From Bacteroidales bacterium UBA5833 (GTDB lineage Bacteria; Bacteroidota; Bacteroidia; Bacteroidales; Lentimicrobiaceae): a stretch of DNA of 64,000 nt. Shown piece by piece: positions 35,255-45,002 of this stretch. The notes under the pieces are model-generated. The model saw nothing but the letters and a program-made list of their open reading frames with translations, did no database searches and was not told the DNA's origin. A program made the translations under genes and the position numbers. The stretch's first letter is position 1; each line of letters starts with the position of its first letter. The DNA lies in NCBI GenBank assembly GCA_002433025.1, contig DJGZ01000013.1:36473-100472 (forward strand), given 5' to 3'.

Positions 35255-35301
35255 AAAATCAACTTACACCATTGCATATAACTTATGGCGGGTGAGTTAC
35301 T

Positions 35302-35415
35302 AAAATCAAGGTTCTCAGCCTTAGCCAGGTACATACCGGGCGGCAGCCTGAAATAGTTTAGATCGTTTGTAACCCTTAAAAGCCCATTGTTCCCTTCCGG
35401 CTTTAATCCGGATCT
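35302..35415 (-). pseudogene. possible relic of a T9SS sorting-domain end
   Basis: In the frame containing the Met codon at 35332-35334 the minus strand reads GLLRVTNDLNYFRLPPGMYLAKAENLDF. The pattern ...L..LPPGMYLAKAE resembles the last strands of a type A sorting domain. It is out of frame with the GH3 glucosidase that stops at 35418 and is cut by the island sequence near 35300. Short, so it could be chance. Confidence 0.3.
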
Positions 35416-35417
35416 CC

Positions 35418-37760
35418 CTACTTCGCCTTGCCTTCCAGAACCCTGGTTTCGGCCACGGTAAATGTTTGCGACAGCCCTCCGGCTGAAAGGGTAAAATCAC
35501 CTTTTTCCAGGATAAGTTGGTTATTCTGGTTTACAAAGGCAAGATCGTTGACCGGAAATTCCAGATTTACGGTGCGGGTTTCGCCGGGCTGCAGCATTAC
35601 CTTGCTGAACGCCCTTAGCCGCTTAACAGGAGGAGTGAGGGAAGCGGAATGGTCGCTGACAAAAACCTGCACGGTTTCCATACCTTCTCTGCCGGAATTG
35701 TTCTGGAGTTTCACGGATATTCTGACAGTTTCTCCGGGATGGTATTCATTTTTATCAGGCTTCAGATCCCTGTAAACAAACCGGGAGTAGCTGAGGCCGA
35801 AACCAAAAGGATACTGCGGCCCGGCTGCGGTTTCGCGGGGCACCCCTTTGATTTTCAAAGCTTCCGTGTGTTTGTGGTAGTAAGGCTCAAGACTATAGGA
35901 ATACTTTGGGTAAGTATAAGGCAGTTTTCCCGAAGGGTTTGTTTCGCCGAAGAGGATGCGGGCGAGGGCTTCGCCTCCGTAATTGCCCGGCAGGTAGGCA
36001 TTCAGGATGGCTTTTGCAAGTGGTTCGACTGTGCGGATGATGCGTGGCCTCCCCTGAACCAGCACCAGGATGACCGGCTTGCCGGTGGATGCGGCGATAC
36101 GGATCAGTTCCTGCTGATTGTCAGAAAGATCCAGCCCGGTATCATTGCCCGAAAATTCGGTGTAGGAATTTTCTCCCGCGCAGATCACAATATAATCGGC
36201 TTTGGCAGCCTTACCGGCCAGCAACTCCGGCTTCTGCTTTCTTTCGTTCCTGAACTCACCGGTGTCGGAATATGCCACCCCTTCAAACAGCTCAATCCGG
36301 CCGGGAACTGATGAAAGGTCCCTGATGGCCTCATAAATGGTGGAATATCCTTCTGTAAATTCATTGACCAGATTGCCCTGCCAGGAGTAGCTCCACCCCC
36401 CGAGCAGGGGACGCATATTATTGGCTGCCGGGCCGCATACGAGGATGCTTGCATCGGCAGGCAGCGGCAACACTTCACTTTCATTCTTTAAAAGGGTGAT
36501 GGATTCCAGGGCTGTGCGGCGTGCGTCAGATGCAAAGTCCTCAGAAGCGAAGTCAGGATAATCCGCATGCTTTGTAACTGGTCTGTCAAAAAGACCAAGA
36601 AGAAATTTAACCCTCAGTATCCGGCTTACCGCGTCATCGATGCGCGACATGGGAATTTCACCTTCCCCGGCCAGTTCAACCACATAATCGGCAAACCTGA
36701 AGCTGTAGGGAACCATCGACATATCAATGCCTGCGTTAACGGCAATTTTCACCGCTTCCTTGTGGCTTGCTGCCACTTTGTGGCGGGTGTGGAGGAATTC
36801 TATGTCCTGCCAGTCGGAAACAACCAATCCTTTGAATCCCAGTTCTTCCTTGAGCAGTCCGGTGATCAGTTCATGGCTGGCATGCACGGGTGTGCCATTG
36901 ATTTCCCCTGAATTAATCATTACGGTCATGGCCCCGCTTTCAACGCCTTTTCGGAAGGCAGGCAGGTGGTACTCCCTGAGCACATTCATGGGGATCAGCG
37001 CGGGGGTTCGGTCCTTGCCGCTCACCGGTTGCGAATAGCCGAGATAATGCTTGAGGCAGGCGGCGATATGGCGGTCATTGCCAGGATCGTTGCTGTTGCC
37101 CTGCAGGCCGCTGATCAGGGCGCTGCCCATGGTTGAAGCAAGCAGCGGATCTTCACCGAAAGTTTCCCACTGACGCGGCCACCGGGGATCCAGCCCGAGA
37201 TCCATTACAGGGCTGAATGTCCAGGGGCAGCCCGCGGCCCTCGACTCGTAAGCGGTAATTTCGCCGGCCCTGCTGATCAGCCCGGGATTCCAGGTCGCCG
37301 CCATGCCGATCTGTTGTGGAAACAGGGTGGCTTCTGCGACGTAGGAAGCGCCGTGTATCATGTCAAGACCATAAATTACAGGTATTCTCAGCCGGGAATG
37401 CGCGAGGGCGTATTCCTGAATCCGGCCGATCAACCGGTTCCAGGTTTCCCGGTCGCGGGCCCTGTTATTGGCGGCATTCAATACAGATCCGATCTGATAC
37501 TTTCCGAAGGCCTCCTTCAGCATGGCAGTATCAAGCACCAGCGGTTCATTGCTTTTTTCAGGCGATTTGCCTTCTGTAAGCAGGTCGAGGGTCACCTGGG
37601 TCATCTGCCCGGCTTTTTCTTCCAGGGTCATCTGACTTACCAGTTCTTTGACCTTTATGTCAATATCGTCAGCGGCAGGACTATTTTTAATCTCTCTCAT
37701 ACAGGAAAACAAAACGAAAACCGGCGACAACAGCAGGAGAATCAGGACGTGTCTATTCAT
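35418..37760 (-). CDS. GH3 beta-glucosidase (BglX-like) lipoprotein, PUL enzyme
   Basis: 780 residues. Signal with lipobox VLFSC (Cys20), then the GH3 TIM barrel (about 50-370) with KHYLGYS and nucleophile Asp316 in GLVVSDWQDI. The alpha/beta sandwich domain (about 400-600) contains NDTGLDLSDNQQELI, and the C-terminal fibronectin III-like domain has ETVQVFVSDHSASLTPPVKRLRAFSKV. It should release glucose from short beta-glucans. The residues after the lipid Cys (MREIKN) lack the acidic export signal, so it probably faces the periplasm. Last gene of the PUL, 94 bp after GH16. Confidence 0.95.
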   Translation of the reverse strand: MNRHVLILLLLSPVFVLFSCMREIKNSPAADDIDIKVKELVSQMTLEEKAGQMTQVTLDLLTEGKSPEKSNEPLVLDTAMLKEAFGKYQIGSVLNAANNRARDRETWNRLIGRIQEYALAHSRLRIPVIYGLDMIHGASYVAEATLFPQQIGMAATWNPGLISRAGEITAYESRAAGCPWTFSPVMDLGLDPRWPRQWETFGEDPLLASTMGSALISGLQGNSNDPGNDRHIAACLKHYLGYSQPVSGKDRTPALIPMNVLREYHLPAFRKGVESGAMTVMINSGEINGTPVHASHELITGLLKEELGFKGLVVSDWQDIEFLHTRHKVAASHKEAVKIAVNAGIDMSMVPYSFRFADYVVELAGEGEIPMSRIDDAVSRILRVKFLLGLFDRPVTKHADYPDFASEDFASDARRTALESITLLKNESEVLPLPADASILVCGPAANNMRPLLGGWSYSWQGNLVNEFTEGYSTIYEAIRDLSSVPGRIELFEGVAYSDTGEFRNERKQKPELLAGKAAKADYIVICAGENSYTEFSGNDTGLDLSDNQQELIRIAASTGKPVILVLVQGRPRIIRTVEPLAKAILNAYLPGNYGGEALARILFGETNPSGKLPYTYPKYSYSLEPYYHKHTEALKIKGVPRETAAGPQYPFGFGLSYSRFVYRDLKPDKNEYHPGETVRISVKLQNNSGREGMETVQVFVSDHSASLTPPVKRLRAFSKVMLQPGETRTVNLEFPVNDLAFVNQNNQLILEKGDFTLSAGGLSQTFTVAETRVLEGKAK

Positions 37761-37854
37761 GACGCATGTTTTTCATTGAATGCACAGTGAAGGCCATCGG
37801 TTGCCGGAATAAATCAGTGAAACGGGAGACAGGCCGGAAAATCCGGTAGATGTT

Positions 37855-38637
37855 TCAGAAACGGTAAGCCCTGACATAATCCACTTCCATGGTGGCTTCA
37901 GTCAGCGCAGGATCAATGCCTTTCCGGCCACCCCAGCCCCCGCCGATGGCGATGTTCAGGATGAGATGGAAATGTTTGTCGAATGGCCAGGTCATGAAGT
38001 CGCCTTTGTGGTCATTTTCAAAGGTGAAATATTTCTGATCGTCTATAAAGAAATCAATTTTATCGGGAGTCCATTCTATGGCATACACATGAAAGGATTC
38101 ATTAAATCCGTTGATATTCAAACTGTTGCCAAGCTGGGTGTCTTTCAGGTGGTTGTAGGCACCGGTGTGCACCGTGCCATGTACCACCGCGGGGTCGTAA
38201 CCTACATGTTCCATGATATCGATTTCTCCGCATTCAGGCCAGTTGCCGTACGCCCTGTCAGTAGGCATCATCCATATGGCCGGCCAGGTTCCCCTGCCCC
38301 TGGGAAGGCGGGCGCTGGCTTCAATGCGGCCATACAGAAAATCCTGTTTGTTTCTGGTTATCAGGCGGGCAGAAGTCCATTTTTCATCCGCCTTTATAGC
38401 CCTGATGGTCAGATGTCCGTTTTTTACAAAGGCATTTTCAATGGAGTTGGTATAATTCTGAAGCTCATTATTGCCCCACCCATGGTCACCGGTTTCGTAA
38501 CTCCAGTATTCAGAGTTCGGAGCGCCTTCATAATTAAACTCTTCGGCCCAGACAAGCGTTTTCGTGCCCTGAGAAAATGCCGTAGATGCAATCAGCATCA
38601 GCAGAACCGTGAAATGGGTGAGAATTTTCATTTTCAT
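37855..38637 (-). CDS. GH16 endo-beta-1,3-glucanase (laminarinase type), PUL enzyme
   Basis: 260 residues, a bare catalytic domain with a Sec signal peptide (cleavage after AFSQ) and no lipobox. Catalytic motif ECGEIDIMEHVG with Glu138, Asp140 and Glu143. Substrate-cleft segments are YETGDHGWGNNELQNYT and GRGTWPAIWMMP, typical of the laminarinase branch of GH16. Likely periplasmic, trimming oligosaccharides brought in by SusC before GH3 acts. It is separated from susD by 320 bp, so it may have its own promoter. Confidence 0.95.
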   Translation of the reverse strand: MKMKILTHFTVLLMLIASTAFSQGTKTLVWAEEFNYEGAPNSEYWSYETGDHGWGNNELQNYTNSIENAFVKNGHLTIRAIKADEKWTSARLITRNKQDFLYGRIEASARLPRGRGTWPAIWMMPTDRAYGNWPECGEIDIMEHVGYDPAVVHGTVHTGAYNHLKDTQLGNSLNINGFNESFHVYAIEWTPDKIDFFIDDQKYFTFENDHKGDFMTWPFDKHFHLILNIAIGGGWGGRKGIDPALTEATMEVDYVRAYRF

Positions 38638-38957
38638 CCGTAATGGTTTATTTAAAAGAGGAGAAGGGTAAATTCAATGCCCGGTCACAGAATCCCGGTT
38701 ATGGGAAAATCTGTTACTTAGCTGTTCAAAAGTCTGCCAGCGGATAGTTTTACGCATGCTATAAACATGGTTTTCGTGTTTTTTCAGATAAACAACGATG
38801 AGGATACCGGGACTATGAAGCGCTGCTGGTTTCCCAAAGAGTTGTAAGTCAAGCGGGTCACTGAGTTTCTCAGAACAATCGACCCGGTACCTCACCGTGC
38901 ATTACTAAACCAACCAACCAAGGTTATTTTTATGCTTTTTAAACCGGAATCAGGCGA
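38638..38957. other. 320-bp gap between susD and GH16
   Basis: No gene I can support; a 73-codon frame on the minus strand (38674-38895) has no similarity or start signal I trust. No clear TAnnTTTG box or terminator. It is long for a gap inside a PUL operon, so a processing site, attenuator or second promoter for GH16-GH3 is possible. Confidence 0.45.
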
Positions 38958-40511
38958 TCAATAGCCCTGATTCTGGACAAATGCGCCACCCGAAAGATCC
39001 ATTTCTGTCTGCGGAATAGGAAGAAATCCTTTGGTGGCGGCATTGAACGTTACATCAAAGAGTTGCTGTTCACCCACATAATTCGGACCGCGGATGCCTG
39101 AGTACGAGAGGGTTTGACTGGCATATGCCAGCCCTTTGCGCAATACGTCGAAATAACGGATGCCTTCGAGCGAAAGCTCCAGCCTTCTTTCTTTGTAAAT
39201 ATTATCAGGGGTAGCCTGAATGCTGCCAAGACCTACCCTTGCCCTTACGCGGTCGAGGTACTGCTGGGCATTGGCACTGCCCAGCTCTGCAGCCATCAGC
39301 AGCACATCCGAAAACCGGATAACGCGGTGATTGCAGGTACGGTTCAGCTCAAACTGTCCGCTGCTTCCCCAATGCTCGGCATCGGAGCTGTATTTTTTGG
39401 AAAAATATCCGGTGTGCTGGTAACCTATGGTAAGTACGCCATCCAGTTCCTCCTGTGTAAGCACCGTGTATTGATACCTTGGGTCATTTTTCAGGTCGTC
39501 CACCAGCTTCTGGCTTACGGTTCCGAAGCTCCAGCCGCGGTTCCAGTTTGTAGAGTTGGCTACCCTCGGGCCCTGCATCTGTGCCGAGAGGTTGCCTTCT
39601 CCGCCGCGTACATAGCCCCAGTCCCACCAGGGAGGGGTGTCGCCGTAAGATATTTCAAAGACTGATTCTTTTCCGTATTCGCCAACAAGCTTGAAGTTAT
39701 CCTGATAATTTTCGAAAAGATCGTGGCCGCTTGTCGCGATGAGTTCATCAAGGTAACCCACCAAGACTGCTTTATTGATGGTAGTACTGCCCGCCACAAG
39801 GTCTTTTCCGTAGACCCCGTTGTAGAACAGATAAACCCTGGCCAGCAGGGCCTGGGCGGCCCATTTGGTGATTCTTCCGGCTTCTGCCGGAGTTACTGAT
39901 GTCGGCAGATCACCCATGGCTTCTGAAAGGTCAAGGGCAATCTGGTCGTATACCTGTTCAGGAGTGGCCTGGGGCTGTTTGTATTCCGACGGCCCGCTTA
40001 AGGTACGCGTAAGCAGGGGAATATTCTCGAAATAGGCTACCTGTTCAAAGTAAAAATAGGCCCTGAGAAATTTGCTTTCCGCAATCAGCCTTTTTTTGAA
40101 CTCATCAGAGGCATCTACTTCTTCGATCCGCTCAAGCAGAAGATTTGCACGGTAAATTCCGGTGTAATTCTTCAGCCAGATGGCATGGGCTATTTTGCTG
40201 GTAGTGGGGATGGTAAAGGTGTTGAACTCATTTTCATCCTGCCCGTCATTGGCATCAGAGCCACCTGCATAAGAATCGTCCGAGAGAATATCGGATATCA
40301 CGATGAAAGGCGCCCACGATACCCCCGGAGTTTCCTGGTAGCCCAGCACATCATAAATGGAAACCAGCGCCTGCATGGCCTGTTCCTCGGTTTTGTAGAA
40401 TGAGGTGGACACTTCCTGATCCAGCGGCTTCAGGTCGAGAAAGTCCTTGCTGCAGGCTGATAGCAGGACAATCAGAAGAACGGTGCTGAAAGTTTTATAT
40501 ATGGTTTTCAT
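38958..40511 (-). CDS. SusD/RagB-family surface glycan-binding lipoprotein
   Basis: 517 residues. Lipoprotein signal with lipobox LSAC (Cys20) followed by SKDFLDLKPLD, the classic SusD N-terminus. Tetratricopeptide-like helices include EEQAMQALVSIYDVLGY, KRLIAESKFLRAYFYFEQVAYF and TKWAAQALLARVYLFYNGVY. The C-terminal part has NRTCNHRVIRFSDVLLMAAELG and YKERRLELSLEGIRYFDVLR. It closes over the SusC barrel to deliver oligosaccharides. Starts 18 bp after susC. Confidence 0.97.
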   Translation of the reverse strand: MKTIYKTFSTVLLIVLLSACSKDFLDLKPLDQEVSTSFYKTEEQAMQALVSIYDVLGYQETPGVSWAPFIVISDILSDDSYAGGSDANDGQDENEFNTFTIPTTSKIAHAIWLKNYTGIYRANLLLERIEEVDASDEFKKRLIAESKFLRAYFYFEQVAYFENIPLLTRTLSGPSEYKQPQATPEQVYDQIALDLSEAMGDLPTSVTPAEAGRITKWAAQALLARVYLFYNGVYGKDLVAGSTTINKAVLVGYLDELIATSGHDLFENYQDNFKLVGEYGKESVFEISYGDTPPWWDWGYVRGGEGNLSAQMQGPRVANSTNWNRGWSFGTVSQKLVDDLKNDPRYQYTVLTQEELDGVLTIGYQHTGYFSKKYSSDAEHWGSSGQFELNRTCNHRVIRFSDVLLMAAELGSANAQQYLDRVRARVGLGSIQATPDNIYKERRLELSLEGIRYFDVLRKGLAYASQTLSYSGIRGPNYVGEQQLFDVTFNAATKGFLPIPQTEMDLSGGAFVQNQGY

Positions 40512-40529
40512 GATCTTTATTTTTAGGCG

Positions 40530-43500
40530 TTAAAATGTAATGCTTGTTCCCACCCGCCATGTTCTGGCCTGAGGATAAATACCACGGTCAATACCAATGT
40601 CGAATGAACTTCTGGCTCCGATTTCGGGATCAGCACCCGTATATTTGGTGAGGGTGAGCAGATTTTCTGCCGAAATATAGAACCGCCATACGGAGGCACC
40701 CATCCTTTTGAGGATACCTTCCGGCAGGGTATATCCGAACTGAATATTTTTCAGCCTGAGATAAGATCCATCCTCAATATAAAGGTCAGAAACCCGGTAA
40801 TTCAAGTTGAGGTTATCCTGCATCACAAACCTGGGAACAGTGTTGGAAGTGCCCTCTCCGGTCCAGCGGTCAAGAATGGTTGCGGGGCGGTTGGTGAACC
40901 CCAGGTCCTGCCGTTGGCTGCCATTGAAGATTTCATTGCCGTAAACGCCGGTAAGAAGAATGGCAAAGTCAAACCGTTTATAGTCTGCCGAAGCATTGAA
41001 GCCAAATGTCCAGTCCGGTGTGGGATTTCCGATCATGGTCCGGTCGTCGGGGCTGAGCACCCCGTCATTGTTGACATCTACAAACCTGACATCTCCGGGT
41101 CCGGCATTGGGTTGAAGCACATTGCCGGTGACTCCTATATGCTGGAATACCTCCGTCTGGTTCTGGAAAATTCCGTCTGTTTTGTAACCATAGAAATAGG
41201 CGATCGGCAATCCGACCTCAGTTCTTGTAACCATACCGGCAATCGACCAGTTGGCCCCGGTTAGCATCCCTTCTTCATTCCCGATTACCGTCATCTCATT
41301 TTTATTGTAGGAGGCATTTAATCCCACATTATAGCGCAGGCCCTTCAGCATATGACGCCAGTTTACACCAAGTTCTACCCCTCTGTTCTGAACGCTTCCC
41401 ACATTGGCAACCGGGGGGCTATTTCCGACATGGCCGGGAATGGGAATGGTTTCGAGCAGGCCTTTGGTGGTTTTCACATAATAATCAACGGTAGCGATCA
41501 GGCGGTTGTTGAAGGCTGCCAGATCAAGCGCAATGTCTATCTGTTCTGACTCCTCCCAATGAATATCGGCATTTTCGATGGAAAGAGGTGATGCGCCGGT
41601 GTATCTTCCATTGCCGAAAATGTATCCCCTGGTCTTGTCAATCAACGAAACAAACTGATAATCACCAATTTCCTGGTTTCCGTTGATGCCCCATGAAGCC
41701 CTGAATTTAACCTGGTCGATGTTTTTGATTTCAGGGAAAAAGGCCTCATCGCTGGCCACCCACGATACCCCTAATGAGGGGAAGATGCCGTAACGGTTGT
41801 TGGCGCCGAATTTCGAAGATCCGTCCCTGCGGAGGATTCCCGTAAATGCATATTTACTTTTGAAGTCATAGGTGATGCGGCCGAAGGTGGAGGCCAGGGC
41901 TGAATGTGAAGCCCTGCCGTTTGCTACCCAAACGGTATCCGTTGCCATATTCAGGTAAACATTATCAGGATCGGTAAGCGGCACTTTTGCATTAAAGCCG
42001 TATAGATTCTCGAAGTTGTATTTACTGGCTGTTGTTCCGCCAAGCACTGAGAAATTATGATCACCGATCTGTTTGCTGTAGGATATGGTGTTTTCCCACT
42101 GCCAGGTGAAGTACCTGTCAATCTGTTTGTTAACGGAAGTTTCGTCAATGTTGAGCTGCGCGTCATTCAGGTAATAAAGCGGCCGGTACCCGTCATTCAG
42201 TACATAAGCGAGGTCAATACCGAGACTGGTATTCACTTTGAGGCCCTTGAGTATTTCAGCTTCCCCGAAAATACTTCCGACAATTTTATCCACACGGGTT
42301 TCCGCGGTCTGGATTTCGAGCAGGGCGATGGGATTGATTACTTCACCACCGACTAGCGTGGAAATGCCGTACACCCTTCCGAATTTATCACGCACAACGG
42401 GATTGTTGGAGTAAGGAGGCTGGGCGAGTATATCGGGATCTTCCTGAAACAGTGGGGTCAGGGGGTCCATATTCAGGGCACTGCTGAAAGCGCCGTTAAA
42501 GGACTCGTTGCTGCCGATGCCCCTTCTGGTGATATGAGTATAGGAGAGATTATTTCCGAAACTGAACACTTTATTTACCTGACTTTTGGTGTTCAGCCTG
42601 GCCGTGATCCTGTCGAATTGCGACTTGTCTCCTCCGATAATACCCTGCTGGGAGAAATAGGACATCGAAGAAGCGTAAGTCGTTTTTTCATTACCCCCGG
42701 TAATGGAAACCTCATGGTTTTGCATGGGCGCGTTTTTCACGAACAGCAGTTCCTGCCAGTCGGTATTATATTTCGGAATTTCATTCAGATCAAATTTTTC
42801 CGGTTTTCCTTTATTCCTCAAACCTTCATTCATGATCATCATGTACTGCTCAGCATCCAGCATATCAATTTTTCTTGCCACGTTCTGGAAGCCGGTGTAA
42901 CCGGAGTAGGTAATGTTCATTTTACCTGCTTTTCCACCTTTGGTAGTTATAAGTACAACTCCGTTGGCGGCCCTGGCTCCGTAAATGGCTGCCGAAGCAG
43001 CGTCTTTCAGCACATCAATGGATTCGATATCGCCCGGGTTCAGGTAATCTATTCCGCCAACAGCAATACCGTCAACGATGTATAAGGGGTCTGAATTTCC
43101 GGTTGTACCTGTTCCGCGGATACGGATGGTAGGTGCTTCACCCGGTTGCCCCGAAAGGTTGGTCACCTGCACCCCGGCCGTACGGCCCTGCATGGCCTGC
43201 TCAATACGAAGCACAGGAGTCGATGAAATCTCGTCGGCTCCCACCGTGGCAATGGCCCCGGTTACCACTTTCTTTTTCTGGGTGCCGTAGCCGATCACTA
43301 CCAGTTCGCTGAGATGGGTAACTTCAACATCAAGAATTACATTGATTACAGACCGGTTGTTTACCGGGATTTTTTGTGTCTGATACCCGATAAAGGAAAC
43401 TTCGAGTATGGTATTTGGCCCCGACATCATCAGTGAGAACTTACCTTCTATGTCAGTGATGGTTCCTTTGAAAGTACCGGATTCTATAACGGTTACACCC

Positions 43501-43625
43501 GGAATACCCTGTCCCGTGTCCTTATCGGTAACGGTTCCGGTAACGGCATGGTCCTGCGCCTGCAGCATACCCGCAGTAAACAGCAAAACCAGCAGAAACA
43601 TCGTTTTGTAAAATTTTGTTATCAT
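40530..43625 (-). CDS. SusC/RagA-family TonB-dependent transporter
   Basis: 1031 residues from the Met of MITKFYKTMFLLVLLFTAGM (signal ends near LQAQ); the longer frame to 43712 would place 29 extra residues before the signal. N-terminal carboxypeptidase-regulatory-like domain (VTGTVTDKDTGQGIPGV), then the TonB-box/plug part (VVIGYGTQKKKVVTGAIATV and IRIRGTGTTGNSDPLYIVDG). A 22-strand barrel ends RTWRVGTSITF. It imports oligosaccharides together with SusD; from the neighbouring GH16 and GH3 enzymes the cargo should be beta-1,3-glucan fragments. Confidence 0.97.
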   Translation of the reverse strand: MITKFYKTMFLLVLLFTAGMLQAQDHAVTGTVTDKDTGQGIPGVTVIESGTFKGTITDIEGKFSLMMSGPNTILEVSFIGYQTQKIPVNNRSVINVILDVEVTHLSELVVIGYGTQKKKVVTGAIATVGADEISSTPVLRIEQAMQGRTAGVQVTNLSGQPGEAPTIRIRGTGTTGNSDPLYIVDGIAVGGIDYLNPGDIESIDVLKDAASAAIYGARAANGVVLITTKGGKAGKMNITYSGYTGFQNVARKIDMLDAEQYMMIMNEGLRNKGKPEKFDLNEIPKYNTDWQELLFVKNAPMQNHEVSITGGNEKTTYASSMSYFSQQGIIGGDKSQFDRITARLNTKSQVNKVFSFGNNLSYTHITRRGIGSNESFNGAFSSALNMDPLTPLFQEDPDILAQPPYSNNPVVRDKFGRVYGISTLVGGEVINPIALLEIQTAETRVDKIVGSIFGEAEILKGLKVNTSLGIDLAYVLNDGYRPLYYLNDAQLNIDETSVNKQIDRYFTWQWENTISYSKQIGDHNFSVLGGTTASKYNFENLYGFNAKVPLTDPDNVYLNMATDTVWVANGRASHSALASTFGRITYDFKSKYAFTGILRRDGSSKFGANNRYGIFPSLGVSWVASDEAFFPEIKNIDQVKFRASWGINGNQEIGDYQFVSLIDKTRGYIFGNGRYTGASPLSIENADIHWEESEQIDIALDLAAFNNRLIATVDYYVKTTKGLLETIPIPGHVGNSPPVANVGSVQNRGVELGVNWRHMLKGLRYNVGLNASYNKNEMTVIGNEEGMLTGANWSIAGMVTRTEVGLPIAYFYGYKTDGIFQNQTEVFQHIGVTGNVLQPNAGPGDVRFVDVNNDGVLSPDDRTMIGNPTPDWTFGFNASADYKRFDFAILLTGVYGNEIFNGSQRQDLGFTNRPATILDRWTGEGTSNTVPRFVMQDNLNLNYRVSDLYIEDGSYLRLKNIQFGYTLPEGILKRMGASVWRFYISAENLLTLTKYTGADPEIGARSSFDIGIDRGIYPQARTWRVGTSITF

Positions 43626-43744
43626 CAGCTTGTTAAGGTTAAAGTGAATTACCTGTTTTACCGGATTTACCGCCATCCTCAGCGCCTGACAGGACGTTCC
43701 GGAAGATAGCAATAGGCATTAAATGATTAAATACAATCAGAGTC

Positions 43745-43767
43745 AATCAGATACAACTATTCTGATT
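43745..43767. promoter_or_regulatory. inverted repeat in the susC leader
   Basis: AATCAGA, 9 bp, TCTGATT (perfect 7-bp arms), with further AATCAG at 43735-43740 and CTGA-AA-TCAG at 43774-43783. It lies in the 213 bp between the surface GH16 gene and susC. Terminator, processing site or operator cannot be told apart; no T run follows. Confidence 0.4.
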
Positions 43768-43838
43768 ACATTTCTGAAATCAGGAAACGCATCTCACAAA
43801 AGCCTCAGCAGAGAACAGAGGCCGGCAAAAGTGATTTG

Positions 43839-44945
43839 TCAGGTCTTCTGAAAAACCCGGATGTAGTCAACTTTCAATTGTTGCGGGAACATAGTGGTTG
43901 CATTCGGATTGCCCGGCCAATTTCCCCCGACAGCAACATTGAATATAAAGAAATGCGGATGGTGGAATTCCGACATGTGTGCCGGAGTAATGTCAACTTC
44001 ATTAAATTTGGTATCGTTGACAAACCACTTGATGGAGTTTTCGTCCCAAATAATGGTAAATACATGATACTCATCGGCAAAAATGCCGGATGTAAGGGTA
44101 TATCCCTGCCCGGTTTGACTATGGCCGTTGTTATCCCAGTGAACTGTGCCATGTACGGTTTTTTCCCTTCCGCTTCCTCCTATCATTTCCATGATATCAA
44201 TTTCGCCGCAGGCAGGCCAGCCCACTGTTGTAATATTGTTACCAAGTGTCCAGAGTGCCGGCCAGATACCCTGTCCCTTAGGAAGCAAGGCCCTGATATC
44301 CACCCTGCCATAAGTGAAGGTTTTCTTGTTGCGGGTTATCAGCCTTGAGGATGTGTAATTGCTTCCCTGAAAAGATTCCTTGCGGGCTTCAATGGTAAGT
44401 ACGCCTCCGTCAACACTGGTATTCTCACTTCTGTAATGCTGAAGCTCGTTGTTGCCCCATCCGCCTGCACCGGATTCGTGGGTCCAGAACTGTGTGTTGA
44501 GCGTGCTTCCGGTAAATTCATCATTCCAGACCAGTTGATAACCAGGGTATTGCAAAGGAGTTAGATACCCATCTTCAATGGTCACAGGATTATTGTCGGC
44601 TATCACAACCACCTTTGTGGCGGAGATATACCTTCCTGAGGTTCCATATGCCCTCACGGTCAATTCATAAGTACCCGGTTGCGTGAACTCATGTTCAAAC
44701 CGGCCGGTTACATTTGAAGCTACAGGTTGATCTGCAGGTCCTGTGAATAACCGGTATTCGGTGGTATTTTCTGCGCTCGCCTCAATAAGCACCATGCCGG
44801 AATCTGCATTGGATATGGTTACGGCAACTACCAGATTTGACGGATCTTTTGAATCAGTATTGCCTTTCTCATCTTTGCTGCATGAGCAGAGAGAAGCCGA
44901 AATCAGCAAGCACAGAAAGTATATGTTTAACTCGAAACTTCTCAC
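43839..44945 (-). CDS. GH16 endo-beta-1,3-glucanase, surface lipoprotein with Ig-like domain
   Basis: 368 residues. Signal with a lipobox at Cys22 followed by SKDEKGN, which fits the Bacteroidota surface-export signal. Residues about 37-115 form a PKD/Ig-like domain (VAVTISNADSGMVLIEASAE to YISATKVVVIADN). The catalytic GH16 domain begins near YQLVWNDEFTG and has ACGEIDIMEMIGG with Glu248, Asp250 and Glu253. GGWGNNELQHYR marks the laminarinase branch. Probably cuts long glucan at the cell surface. It starts 57 bp after the PKD lipoprotein gene. Confidence 0.95.
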   Translation of the reverse strand: MRSFELNIYFLCLLISASLCSCSKDEKGNTDSKDPSNLVVAVTISNADSGMVLIEASAENTTEYRLFTGPADQPVASNVTGRFEHEFTQPGTYELTVRAYGTSGRYISATKVVVIADNNPVTIEDGYLTPLQYPGYQLVWNDEFTGSTLNTQFWTHESGAGGWGNNELQHYRSENTSVDGGVLTIEARKESFQGSNYTSSRLITRNKKTFTYGRVDIRALLPKGQGIWPALWTLGNNITTVGWPACGEIDIMEMIGGSGREKTVHGTVHWDNNGHSQTGQGYTLTSGIFADEYHVFTIIWDENSIKWFVNDTKFNEVDITPAHMSEFHHPHFFIFNVAVGGNWPGNPNATTMFPQQLKVDYIRVFQKT

Positions 44946-45002
44946 CGGAAGATTTTATTAAGTCCAGGAACGGCCGGAGCCGATCCTGGACTGATTAATT
45001 TT

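Noticed and set aside
38674..38895. 73-codon frame between susD and GH16
   Set aside because: No recognised protein, no ribosome-binding site or promoter that I can identify; kept only as intergenic.
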